64,000 nt of DNA from Edaphosphingomonas laterariae. Lineage in GTDB: Bacteria; Pseudomonadota; Alphaproteobacteria; Sphingomonadales; Sphingomonadaceae. Shown here piece by piece: positions 9,178-17,110 of this stretch. Location: positions 1-64,000 of the forward strand of contig NZ_FZOS01000015.1 of NCBI RefSeq assembly GCF_900188165.1, given 5' to 3'. A program made the position numbers and the translations under genes. Below the pieces are notes generated by a model, which ran no database searches, was not told the origin of the DNA, and saw only the letters and a list, made by a program, of their open reading frames with translations. Position 1 is the stretch's first letter, and each line of letters starts with the position of its first letter.

Positions 9178-10995
9178 ATGGATCGCCGTTCTTTCATGTC
9201 CAGCGCCGGTGCCCTGGCCGTCGCCTCCGGCCTGCCCACGGGCGCCATCGCCCAGCCCGCCGGCAGTGGCGATGCGAAGCTCAAGGCGCTGCTCGACGCG
9301 ATGTTCTACACCCGGCTCGAGGAAAGCCCGGAACAGGCCACCCGCCTCGGCCTCGACAGCGGCGATCGCGCGTCCCTGCGTTCGCGGCTGGACGACGAAT
9401 CGGCCGCCGCCCGCAGCCGGCAGGAGGCGCGCCGCAAGAGCGAGCTTGCCACGCTCCGCCAGATCGATCGCGCCTCGCTCGGCGCCTCGTCGCAGGTCGA
9501 TTATGATGTCGTCGCCTATCAGCTCGAACGCGATATCGATGCCAGCGATCGCTTCCATTACGGGCAGTCGGCCGGGCGCATGGCGCCTTATGTGATCAGC
9601 CAGCTCACCGGCCCCTATCGCGACGTGCCCGATTTCCTCGATTCGCAGCACCGCGTGGCCAATGCCGCCGATGCCGACGCCTATCTGGCGCGCCTGTCGG
9701 CCTTCCCCAAGGCGATCGACGATTGCACCGCGCAGCAGCGCGAAGATGCCGCCAAGGGCGTGTTCGCGCCGGACTATATCCTCGACACCACCCTCAAGCA
9801 GCTGGCCGCGCTCCGCGATCAGCCGGCGGCGCAGACCGTGCTCGTCACCTCGTTCGCGGCAAAGCTCAAGGCGGCCAATCTTCCGGCCGATCTCGCCACC
9901 CGTGCCGAAGCCATCGTTACCAAGCAGGTTTTCCCCGCGCTCGATCGCCAGCGCCAGCTCGTCACCGATCTTCGCGCCAAGGCCACGCATGATGCCGGCT
10001 GCTGGCGCCTGCCCGATGGCGACGCTTATTATGCCGCCGCCGCCGAAGCCGCGACGACGACCAAGCTGAGCGGCGAGGAAATCCACAAGATCGGTCTTGA
10101 ACAGGTGGCCGAAATCAGCAGCCGGATCGATGCGATCCTCAAGGCGCAGGGCATGACACAGGGCAGTGTCGGCAATCGGCTGGTGGCGCTCAACAAGCGC
10201 CCCGATCAGCTTTTCGCCAACACCGATGAAGGCCGCGCCGCGCTGCTCGATCTGCTCAACCAGCAGATCAAGGCGATGTATGCCCGCCTGCCCGAAGCCT
10301 TCGCGACGATCCCCAAGGCACCGGTCGAGGTGCGTCGCGTGCCGCCGCACATCCAGGCGGGTGCGCCGGGGGGCTATTATCAGAACGCGTCGCTCGATGG
10401 GTCGCGACCGGCCATCTATTACATCAACCTGCGCGACACATTCGATCGCCCGAAATTCGGGCTGGCCACGCTCTCCCATCACGAAGCCGTGCCCGGCCAC
10501 CATCTGCAGGTGACGCTCGCACTCGAATCGACGGAAATCCCGATGATCCGCCGTCGCGGTTTCTTCAGCGGCTATAGCGAAGGCTGGGCGCTCTATTCGG
10601 AACAGCTGGCCGACGAAATGGGCATGTTCGATGGCGATCCGCTCGGCCGCGTCGGCTATCTCCAGTCGCTCCTGTTCCGGGCGACCCGGCTGGTGGTGGA
10701 TTCGGGTCTCCACGTCAAACGCTGGAGCCGCGAGAAGGCGACCGATCATCTGATCGCCACCACCGGTATCGCCCGTGGCCGCAGCCAGGGCGAAATCGAT
10801 CGCTACACCGTCTGGCCGGGCCAGGCGTGCAGCTACAAGATCGGCCACACGGTGTGGAACCGCCTGCGCGAGGAAGCCAAGGCCCGGCAGGGTGCTGCGT
10901 TCGATCTGAAGCAGTTCCACCAGGTGCTGCTGCTTGGTGCGATGCCGCTCACCGTGCTCGAACAGATCGTCCGCGCCCGCACCGGCGCGGCCTGA
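9178..10995 (+). CDS. DUF885 family protein, putative secreted zinc metallopeptidase
   Basis: This protein has about 605 residues with a Tat-like N terminus (MDRRSFMSSAGALAVASGLP). The family hallmark is a zinc-binding motif near residue 440, LSHHEAVPGHHLQ (HExxPGHH), followed by EGWALYSEQLADEMG, which supplies a downstream Glu. DUF885 proteins are generally regarded as gluzincin-like peptidases, but most substrates are unknown. ATG 9178 has GAGGA seven bases upstream and is preferred over the TTG at 9175. It is followed by a hairpin and then the oxidase operon, so it is probably transcribed alone. A paralogue of similar length and motifs lies at 46291-48153. Confidence 0.88.
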   Translation: MDRRSFMSSAGALAVASGLPTGAIAQPAGSGDAKLKALLDAMFYTRLEESPEQATRLGLDSGDRASLRSRLDDESAAARSRQEARRKSELATLRQIDRASLGASSQVDYDVVAYQLERDIDASDRFHYGQSAGRMAPYVISQLTGPYRDVPDFLDSQHRVANAADADAYLARLSAFPKAIDDCTAQQREDAAKGVFAPDYILDTTLKQLAALRDQPAAQTVLVTSFAAKLKAANLPADLATRAEAIVTKQVFPALDRQRQLVTDLRAKATHDAGCWRLPDGDAYYAAAAEAATTTKLSGEEIHKIGLEQVAEISSRIDAILKAQGMTQGSVGNRLVALNKRPDQLFANTDEGRAALLDLLNQQIKAMYARLPEAFATIPKAPVEVRRVPPHIQAGAPGGYYQNASLDGSRPAIYYINLRDTFDRPKFGLATLSHHEAVPGHHLQVTLALESTEIPMIRRRGFFSGYSEGWALYSEQLADEMGMFDGDPLGRVGYLQSLLFRATRLVVDSGLHVKRWSREKATDHLIATTGIARGRSQGEIDRYTVWPGQACSYKIGHTVWNRLREEAKARQGAAFDLKQFHQVLLLGAMPLTVLEQIVRARTGAA

Positions 10996-11002
10996 ACGTC
11001 GC

Positions 11003-11037
11003 GTGCCGGAAATGCGCGCCACGCGTGTTTCCGGCAC
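11003..11037 (+). terminator. Hairpin after the DUF885 gene
   Basis: A perfect 10-bp stem (GTGCCGGAAA with TTTCCGGCAC) with a 15-base loop starts seven bases after the DUF885 stop codon. There is no T run, so it may be a Rho-assisted or mRNA-stabilising hairpin that separates this gene from the oxidase operon. Confidence 0.5.
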
Positions 11038-11172
11038 CGCGCCGCCCACGGACAAACTGTCCCGTTCCGATCCAGCGGAGGCGCACCCGGCCCGGCGTGC
11101 TTCCCCCAAGCGCCCGCGATCTATATAAGGGCCTGACAGAGTTGGTTGGCGTCCCGCGTGCCGGGTCGAACC

Positions 11173-12084
11173 ATGTCAGGCTCCCCTCGGCATCCCGGGC
11201 GTCCAAAGCCGCAGACGGGATCGAGGATGGCTGTTGCCGTCATCATTGCCCTGCTGGTGCTGGGCTCGATCATATTCCACCTGGTCAGTCCCTGGTGGCA
11301 GACCCCGCTTGCGTCCAACTGGGGCTCGATCGATACCGCGCTCCACGTCACCTTGTGGATTTGCGCGATCGCTTTCGTCGCGCTCAACCTGTTTCTCGCC
11401 TGGGCAATCTACCGCTACCGCCACCGCCCCGGCATCGTCGCGCATTACGAACCCGAAAATGCGCGGCTGGAAAAGCGGCTGACCTTGTGGACCGGCATCG
11501 GCATCGCCGGGATGCTGGCGCCCGGGCTGATCGCCTGGCACGAATATGTCACCGTGCCCGCCAATGCGTCGCTGGTCGAGGCAACGGGCCAGCAATGGCA
11601 ATGGGGCTTCCGTTTTCCGGGGCGTGACGGGGTGCTCGGTGCCGCCAATGTGCGCCACATCACGCCCGAAAACCCTTTTGGGCTCAGCCCCCGCGACCCG
11701 CATGGGCGCGATGACATATTGATCGAAAGCGCGGATGTGCGCCTGCCGGTCGATCGGCCGGTGAAGATGCTGCTGCGTTCGAAGGATGTGCTCCACGATT
11801 TCTACGTGCCGCAGTTCCGCGCGAAGATGGATCTCGTCCCCGGCATCGTCACCTATTTCTGGGTCACGCCCACCAAGCGCGGCACCTACGAAATCCTGTG
11901 CGCCGAACTGTGCGGCACCGGCCACCATATGATGCGCGGGACGGTCACGGTGGTCAGCGGCGCCGAATTCGATGCCTGGCTGGCCGAACAGCCCACCTAC
12001 ACCGAATTGCTCGCCGATGCGCGCGACCGCGCGACACGGCTGGCCGGCGCGGACATTTCCGCCGTCGCCCCGGAGGGCCGCTGA
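11173..12084 (+). CDS. coxM: Cytochrome c oxidase subunit II (CoxM-like)
   Basis: This is the copper-A subunit of a heme-copper oxidase, about 303 residues. Two transmembrane helices lie near the N terminus (AVAVIIALLVLGSIIFHLV and the segment around LWICAIAFVALNLFLAWAI). The periplasmic cupredoxin domain has the aromatic electron-entry stretch QQWQWGFRF and the CuA site CAELCGTGHHMM with both Cys, His and Met. It accepts electrons from cytochrome c. The start is uncertain: TTG 11146, ATG 11173 and ATG 11227 are in frame and none has a strong ribosome binding site. Its stop overlaps the subunit I start (TGATG), so it opens a six-gene operon. The gene set matches coxMNOP of Bradyrhizobium rather than the main ctaCDE locus. 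Confidence 0.92.
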   Translation: MSGSPRHPGRPKPQTGSRMAVAVIIALLVLGSIIFHLVSPWWQTPLASNWGSIDTALHVTLWICAIAFVALNLFLAWAIYRYRHRPGIVAHYEPENARLEKRLTLWTGIGIAGMLAPGLIAWHEYVTVPANASLVEATGQQWQWGFRFPGRDGVLGAANVRHITPENPFGLSPRDPHGRDDILIESADVRLPVDRPVKMLLRSKDVLHDFYVPQFRAKMDLVPGIVTYFWVTPTKRGTYEILCAELCGTGHHMMRGTVTVVSGAEFDAWLAEQPTYTELLADARDRATRLAGADISAVAPEGR

Positions 12085-13829
12085 TGGCAACCGTCACCAT
12101 TGCCGACGATCTGACGCCGCTGCACCACCCCAAGACGTGGATCGGCAAATATGTCTGGAGCCTCGATCACAAGGTGATCGCCATCCAATATTCGCTGACC
12201 GCGATCGCGATCGGCCTCGTCGCGCTGGTCCTCTCGGCGCTGATGCGCCTCCAGCTCGGCTTTCCCGGCACGTTCGATTTCATCCAGCCGGAACAATATC
12301 TCCAATATGTCACCATGCATGGCATGATCATGGTGGTCTATCTGCTGACGGCGCTGCTGCTCGGCGGGTTCGGCAATTATCTGATCCCGCTGATGGTGGG
12401 CGCGCGGGACATGGTATTCCCGTTCGTCAACATGCTGAGCTACTGGGTCTATCTGCTCGCCGTGCTGGTCCTCGTCGCCAGCTTCTTCGTGCCCGGCGGG
12501 CCGACCGGCGGCGGCTGGACGCTCTATCCGCCGCAAACCATCACCGAAGGTACGCCCGGCCACCAATATGGCATCGTCCTGATGCTGGTCAGCCTTGCGC
12601 TGTTCATCGTCGGCTTCACCATGGGCGGCCTCAATTATGTGACGACCGTGCTCCAGGCGCGGTGCAAGGGCATGACGATGATGCGGATGCCCTGTTCGAT
12701 CTGGGGCATCTTCGTCGCCTCGATCATGGCGCTGCTCGCCTTTCCGGCGCTGTTCGTCGCCGCGATCATGATGCTGTTCGATCGCCTTGCCGGCACCAGC
12801 TTCTTCATGCCGGCGATCGTGTCGATGGGCCAGCAGCTCGGCCATGAAGGCGGCAGCCCGATCCTGTTCCAGCACCTCTTCTGGTTTTTTGGCCATCCGG
12901 AAGTCTATATCGTGGCGCTTCCGGCCTTCGGCATCGTTTCCGATCTGATCAGCGTTCACGCGCGGAAGAACATCTTCGGCTACCGGATGATGGTGTGGGC
13001 GATCGTGATCATCGGCGCGCTCAGCTTCTTCGTCTGGGCCCATCACATGTATGTTTCGGGCATGAATCCCTATTTCGGTTATTTCTTCGCGACATCCACG
13101 CTCGTCATCGCCATCCCGACCGCGATCAAGGTCTATAACTGGCTGCTAACCCTGTGGCGCGGCGACATCCATCTGCGCGTGCCCCTGCTGTTCGCCATCG
13201 GCTTCCTCTTCACCTTCATCCATGGCGGGCTGACCGGGCTGTTCCTCGGCAATGTCAGCGTCGATGTGCCGCTGTCCGACACCTTCTTCGTCGTCGGCCA
13301 TTTCCACATGGTGATGGGCGTTTCGCCGATCCTGGTGATCTTCGGCGCGATCTATCACTGGTTTCCGCTGATCACCGGCCGCATGTGGAACGTCACGCTC
13401 GGCAAGCTCCATTTCTGGATCACGCTGCTCGGCGTCTATTCGATCTTCCTGCCGATGCACTATCTCGGCTTCCTTGGCGTGCCGCGCCGTTATTATGCGC
13501 TGGGCGAAACGGCGTTCATCCCGGCATCCGCCCATGGTGCCAATGAATCGATCACCATTGCGGCGCTGATCGTCGCGGCCGCGCAGACGATCTTCTTCGC
13601 CAACATGATCTGGAGCCTGTTTCGCGGGCCCAGGGCCGGCCACAATCCCTGGGGTGCAGCGTCGCTCGAATGGCAGACGCCCGATGTGCCGCCAGCCCAT
13701 GGCAATTGGGGGCCACGCCTGCCGGTCGTCTATCGCTGGGCTTATGATTACAGCGTGCCCGGCGCCGCCCGCGACTTCATTCCGCAGAACGAACCGCCGG
13801 CCGACGGCGAACGGCACCACCCGACATGA
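12084..13829 (+). CDS. coxN: Cytochrome c oxidase subunit I (CoxN-like)
   Basis: The product is the catalytic subunit of an aa3-type heme-copper oxidase, about 581 residues with twelve predicted membrane helices. Key residues are visible: the heme/copper region FWFFGHPEVYI, which holds a CuB His and the gating Glu of the A1 type; WAHHMYVSGM with the next CuB His pair; the K-channel segment IPTAIKVYNW; the D-channel entry ARDMVFPFVNMLSYW; and the heme ligand region GHFHMVMG. It reduces oxygen to water and pumps protons across the inner membrane. ATG 12084 overlaps the subunit II stop, and its own stop overlaps the next start by four bases, so translation is coupled. Confidence 0.95.
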   Translation: MATVTIADDLTPLHHPKTWIGKYVWSLDHKVIAIQYSLTAIAIGLVALVLSALMRLQLGFPGTFDFIQPEQYLQYVTMHGMIMVVYLLTALLLGGFGNYLIPLMVGARDMVFPFVNMLSYWVYLLAVLVLVASFFVPGGPTGGGWTLYPPQTITEGTPGHQYGIVLMLVSLALFIVGFTMGGLNYVTTVLQARCKGMTMMRMPCSIWGIFVASIMALLAFPALFVAAIMMLFDRLAGTSFFMPAIVSMGQQLGHEGGSPILFQHLFWFFGHPEVYIVALPAFGIVSDLISVHARKNIFGYRMMVWAIVIIGALSFFVWAHHMYVSGMNPYFGYFFATSTLVIAIPTAIKVYNWLLTLWRGDIHLRVPLLFAIGFLFTFIHGGLTGLFLGNVSVDVPLSDTFFVVGHFHMVMGVSPILVIFGAIYHWFPLITGRMWNVTLGKLHFWITLLGVYSIFLPMHYLGFLGVPRRYYALGETAFIPASAHGANESITIAALIVAAAQTIFFANMIWSLFRGPRAGHNPWGAASLEWQTPDVPPAHGNWGPRLPVVYRWAYDYSVPGAARDFIPQNEPPADGERHHPT

Positions 13830-14536
13830 GCGTGATCGGCACCCTCACCGAAAAGCCGTGGCTTACCCCCGGCATCGATGCGGCGGCGATCGACCGGCCG
13901 GACAATGATGGCCGCCCCTTCGATCCCGGCATCTTCCTCGGCGTGTTCCTCGGCGTCGTCACCGCCCTCTTCCTGCTGATCGCATCGGCCTATCTGATGC
14001 GGATGGGGGTGCATGGCCCACTTGGCCATGGCGCGGGTGATTGGGGCGCGATCACCGAACCGCCACTGCTCTGGGCCAATACCGCCATTCTGGTGCTCAG
14101 CAGCCTCGCCTTCCAAGGCGCCGGCATCGCCGCCGGCCGGGGCGCGCGCCGCGCGATGCGGATCACGCTCATCGTGGGCGGCGCGCTCGGCATCGCCTTT
14201 CTCGTCGGCCAGGTCGTCCTGTGGCGCGAGCTTCAGGCATCGGGCTATTTTCTGGCGATCCACAGTGGCCTGTGCACGGTTTCCGGCGATCCGCTGGCCC
14301 AGCCGGCCGATCTGTTCATCAGCGGCAATCCGGCGATCGCCTTCCTCTATCTTATCATGGCGGTTCACGGCCTGCATATTGTTGGCGGCCTTGTCGCCTG
14401 GGGCCGCGCGATCCGGCGGGCGTTCGCTGGAACCGTGCCGGCAGGCCTCGCCCGCAGCGTCACGCTTTGCGCGCGCTACTGGCATTTCCTGCTGCTCGTG
14501 TGGCTCGCGATGTTCGGATTGCTGCTGATGACCTGA
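13826..14536 (+). CDS. coxO: Cytochrome c oxidase subunit III family protein (first copy)
   Basis: This integral membrane protein has 236 residues and about six helices. It belongs to the heme-copper oxidase subunit III family: LFLIASAYLMRMG in helix 1, WANTAILVLSSLAFQGA in helix 2, and the C-terminal pair around AVHGLHIVGGLVAWG and ARYWHFLLLVWLAMFG. It begins at an ATGA overlap with subunit I. The next gene encodes a second subunit-III-family protein, an arrangement known from CoxO/CoxP of Bradyrhizobium; which copy is the O and which the P equivalent is my guess. It stabilises subunit I and proton uptake rather than catalysing. Confidence 0.85.
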   Translation: MSVIGTLTEKPWLTPGIDAAAIDRPDNDGRPFDPGIFLGVFLGVVTALFLLIASAYLMRMGVHGPLGHGAGDWGAITEPPLLWANTAILVLSSLAFQGAGIAAGRGARRAMRITLIVGGALGIAFLVGQVVLWRELQASGYFLAIHSGLCTVSGDPLAQPADLFISGNPAIAFLYLIMAVHGLHIVGGLVAWGRAIRRAFAGTVPAGLARSVTLCARYWHFLLLVWLAMFGLLLMT

Positions 14537-14554
14537 TGGAGGCGGAGCGGACCC

Positions 14555-15247
14555 ATGTCCCAGATGCTGTCGACCAATGCCCAGGCCAAGCCCGCCCCGT
14601 CCGGGCAGCGGGACATTGCGGGCGATTGGTCCAGCGATCAGGAGGTGTTCAAGGCAACGCATTGGGGGAAGGCCATGATGTGGATCTTCCTCCTGTCCGA
14701 TACCTTCATCTTCTCCTGCTTCCTCACCTCCTACATGACGATGCGTTCCTCGGTCACGGAACCGTGGCCCAATGCCAGCGAGGTATTCGCCCTCACCATC
14801 GCCGGCCAGGCCATCCCGCTGATCCTGATCGCGATCATGACCTTCGTTCTGATCTCCTCAAGCGGCACGATGGCGATGGCGGTCAATTTCGGCTACCGCC
14901 GCGATCGTCGCAAAACCGCGCTGCTGATGCTCGTCACCGCGCTGCTCGGCGCCACTTTCGTCGGCATGCAGGCGTTCGAATGGACCAAGCTGATCCACGA
15001 AGGCGTCCGGCCATGGGGCAATCCGATGGGCGCTGCGCAGTTCGGCGCCTCCTTCTTCATGATCACCGGCTTTCACGGGCTTCATGTCTCGGCCGGGGTG
15101 ATCATGCTCCTCATCATCGCCTCCAAGGTCGCGCGCGGCCATTATGACGCGCGGGGCGATTATTCCGCGGTCGAGATCGCCGGCCTCTACTGGCACTTCG
15201 TCGATCTCGTCTGGGTGTTCATCTTCGCATTCTTCTATCTCTGGTGA
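14555..15247 (+). CDS. coxP: Cytochrome c oxidase subunit III family protein (second copy)
   Basis: This 230-residue membrane protein is the more typical subunit III of the two adjacent copies. It has WGKAMMWIFLLSDTFIFSCF at the first helix, the conserved Glu segment QAFEWTKLIHEG, FMITGFHGLHVSAGVIML, and the C-terminal GLYWHFVDLVWVFIFAFFY. It starts 18 bases after the first copy. The pair may have arisen by old duplication and then specialised; both keep the WHF motif at the last helix. It is part of the same operon and oxidase complex. Confidence 0.9.
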   Translation: MSQMLSTNAQAKPAPSGQRDIAGDWSSDQEVFKATHWGKAMMWIFLLSDTFIFSCFLTSYMTMRSSVTEPWPNASEVFALTIAGQAIPLILIAIMTFVLISSSGTMAMAVNFGYRRDRRKTALLMLVTALLGATFVGMQAFEWTKLIHEGVRPWGNPMGAAQFGASFFMITGFHGLHVSAGVIMLLIIASKVARGHYDARGDYSAVEIAGLYWHFVDLVWVFIFAFFYLW

Positions 15248-15261
15248 AGGATCGGGCCGCC

Positions 15262-15630
15262 ATGAACCACGCCCCCCAGGCCACCCGCCACGATATCGCC
15301 GGCAACGACGCGCATGCGACGGGCCAGCACCATCCCATCGGCGTCTATCTCAAGGTCTGGGCCTATCTCTTCGTGCTGAGCGCGATGTCCTATCTCGTCG
15401 ATTATTTCGCGGTGCAGGGCATCATGCGCTGGCTGCTGATCATCACCTTCATGCTGCTGAAGGCCGGGTTGATCGTGGCGATTTTCATGCACATGGCGTG
15501 GGAACGGCTTTCGCTGGTCTATGCCATCCTCGTGCCGCCGCTCTGCCTCGCCACGCTCGTCGGCCTGATGCTGATCGAATCCCGCTACACCTTCTGGACA
15601 CGCATCCTCTTCCTCGATTTCGGGGGCTAA
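15262..15630 (+). CDS. Cytochrome c oxidase subunit IV family protein
   Basis: This small membrane protein has about 122 residues and three predicted helices (LKVWAYLFVLSAMSYLVDY; WLLIITFMLLKAGLIVAIFM; YAILVPPLCLATLVGLML). It belongs to the bacterial subunit IV (COX4_pro/CyoD-like) family that helps assemble or stabilise the oxidase. The KAGLIVAIFMHMAWE stretch is typical. ATG 15262 is preferred because AAGGA lies ten bases upstream; a GTG at 15244 gives six extra residues. It lies between the second subunit III gene and the cytochrome c gene. Confidence 0.85.
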   Translation: MNHAPQATRHDIAGNDAHATGQHHPIGVYLKVWAYLFVLSAMSYLVDYFAVQGIMRWLLIITFMLLKAGLIVAIFMHMAWERLSLVYAILVPPLCLATLVGLMLIESRYTFWTRILFLDFGG

Positions 15631-15633
15631 GCG

Positions 15634-16335
15634 ATGAACCGCTGGAGGAAATCGCATGTCCTGGCCGGCCTCTCGCTCGCCATCGCGGCGGCATGGGGGT
15701 CGGGCATGTTCGCCAACCGGCTGTTCCAGCCCGTCTATCCCGGCCAGCCAGCCTATGGCCCGGCCGACGTCAGCGATCCGGTCGATCTCGCCACGCTCCA
15801 GCGCGATTGGCCGGCGGGGCTGGATAGCCGCGCGGCAAAGGCCCGGCTTGCCGGCTACATGACCAGCGTCGAACGTGGCACCGCGCCCATGCCCGCCATC
15901 GCAGCGGAAAGCGCGCGGCCGGCCGCGGCGCCGGTCGATCTCGGCACGCTGCTGGCCGCCGCCAGCGGCGAAAAGGGCAAGGCCACCGCGCGGGTCTGCC
16001 TTACCTGCCACACCTTCGAACAAGGCGGCCCCAACCGCACCGGGCCGAACCTTTGGGGCGTTGTCGGCCGCGATATCGGGTCGCATGCGGGCTTTGCCTA
16101 TTCACCCGCGCTTACCGTCCAGCCCGGCAGCTGGACCTACGCACAGCTCGACGCCTATCTTACGAGCCCCGCGCGCAGCATCCCCGGCAACCGCATGGCC
16201 TTTGCCGGCATCCGCAATCCCGCGGACCGCGCCGGACTGCTCGCTTATCTCGGCAGCCTAAGCCCCAGCCCCGCGCCATTCCCGCCACCAAAGGCCATCG
16301 CCGCCGGTGGCGAAAGCGGCGTCACAGGGCGCTAG
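15634..16335 (+). CDS. Membrane-anchored c-type cytochrome
   Basis: The product has 233 residues with an uncleaved N-terminal anchor (HVLAGLSLAIAAAWGSGMF) and a periplasmic cytochrome c domain. The single heme site is CLTCH at about residue 122, followed by GPNRTGPNLWGVVGRDIG, the class I signature. The distal Met is likely in PGNRMAFAGI. It probably delivers electrons from the bc1 complex to the CuA site of the oxidase encoded upstream. About 80 residues between anchor and heme are poorly conserved, and the C terminus is Pro-rich. It starts three bases after the subunit IV stop, and its 3' end overlaps the convergent SUMT gene by 14 bases. Confidence 0.9.
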   Translation: MNRWRKSHVLAGLSLAIAAAWGSGMFANRLFQPVYPGQPAYGPADVSDPVDLATLQRDWPAGLDSRAAKARLAGYMTSVERGTAPMPAIAAESARPAAAPVDLGTLLAAASGEKGKATARVCLTCHTFEQGGPNRTGPNLWGVVGRDIGSHAGFAYSPALTVQPGSWTYAQLDAYLTSPARSIPGNRMAFAGIRNPADRAGLLAYLGSLSPSPAPFPPPKAIAAGGESGVTGR

Positions 16336-17110
16336 CAATCTCGGCCGTCGCCGCGTCCCTGAGTTCCACGGCCGATCCCGCCACCGCCTCACCGATCAGC
16401 AGCAAAGTGGGATCGTCGTCGCTGATCGTCTGCACCAGAAAGGCCAGCGATTTCAGATTGCCCCGGATCAGGCGCTCATTGGGCAGGGACACGTTGACCG
16501 CCACCATCACCGGCGTCTCCGCCGCCCGCCCGGCGGCGATCAGCCGCGCGGAAATCTCGCCCGCCGCCGATCGCCCCATATAGACCGCCAACGTCGCGTC
16601 TGGCTGGGCCAGCGCCATCCAGTCGAGATCCAGCGCTTCACCGGCGCGGGCATGCGCGGTGACGAAGGTCAGCTTGCGCGCCAGCCCACGCAGGGTGAGC
16701 GACGCCTGTCCGCTCGCCGCCGCCGCGCTGGCGGCCGTCACCCCCGGGCAAATCCGCGTCACCACGCCAGCGGCGGCGAGATGCTCGATCTCCTCCGTCG
16801 AACGCCCGAACACCGAAGGATCGCCGCCCTTCAGCCGCACCACCCGCTTGCCGGCAAGCGCCGCCGCCAGCAGCAGATCGTTGATGCTCTCCTGCGGCCG
16901 GGAATGCCGGCCGGATCGCTTGCCGACGCTGATCCGCTCGGCACCCGCCGGGATCATCGCGATGATGCCGGGCCCGACCAGCGCGTCGTAGAAGATGATA
17001 TCCGCCGCACCGATCAGCCGTTCGGCCTTGCGCGTCAGCAGGTCGGGATCGCCCGGCCCCGCCCCCACCAGCCACACTTCGCCGGGCGCAATCCGTTCAG
17101 GCTGCGACAT
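16322..17110 (-). CDS. cobA: Uroporphyrinogen-III C-methyltransferase (SUMT)
   Basis: This SAM-dependent enzyme of about 262 residues methylates uroporphyrinogen III twice to precorrin-2, the precursor of siroheme and cobalamin. Motifs present are VWLVGAGPGDPDLLTRKAE at the N terminus, VVRLKGGDPSVFGR (SAM-binding GGDP), and ICPGVTAASAAAA. It is the short CobA type without the CysG N-terminal domain. The start at 17110 overlaps the end of the nitrate reductase gene by 14 bases. Being last in the nitrate operon suggests it is dedicated to siroheme supply for NirB; the later dehydrogenase and ferrochelatase steps are not encoded here. Confidence 0.93.
   Translation of the reverse strand: MSQPERIAPGEVWLVGAGPGDPDLLTRKAERLIGAADIIFYDALVGPGIIAMIPAGAERISVGKRSGRHSRPQESINDLLLAAALAGKRVVRLKGGDPSVFGRSTEEIEHLAAAGVVTRICPGVTAASAAAASGQASLTLRGLARKLTFVTAHARAGEALDLDWMALAQPDATLAVYMGRSAAGEISARLIAAGRAAETPVMVAVNVSLPNERLIRGNLKSLAFLVQTISDDDPTLLLIGEAVAGSAVELRDAATAEIASAL

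Noticed and set aside
9070-11109. Minus-strand open frame of 679 codons opposite the DUF885 gene
   Set aside because: Same reason: the plus-strand protein has signal, motifs and a ribosome binding site; the antisense frame has none.
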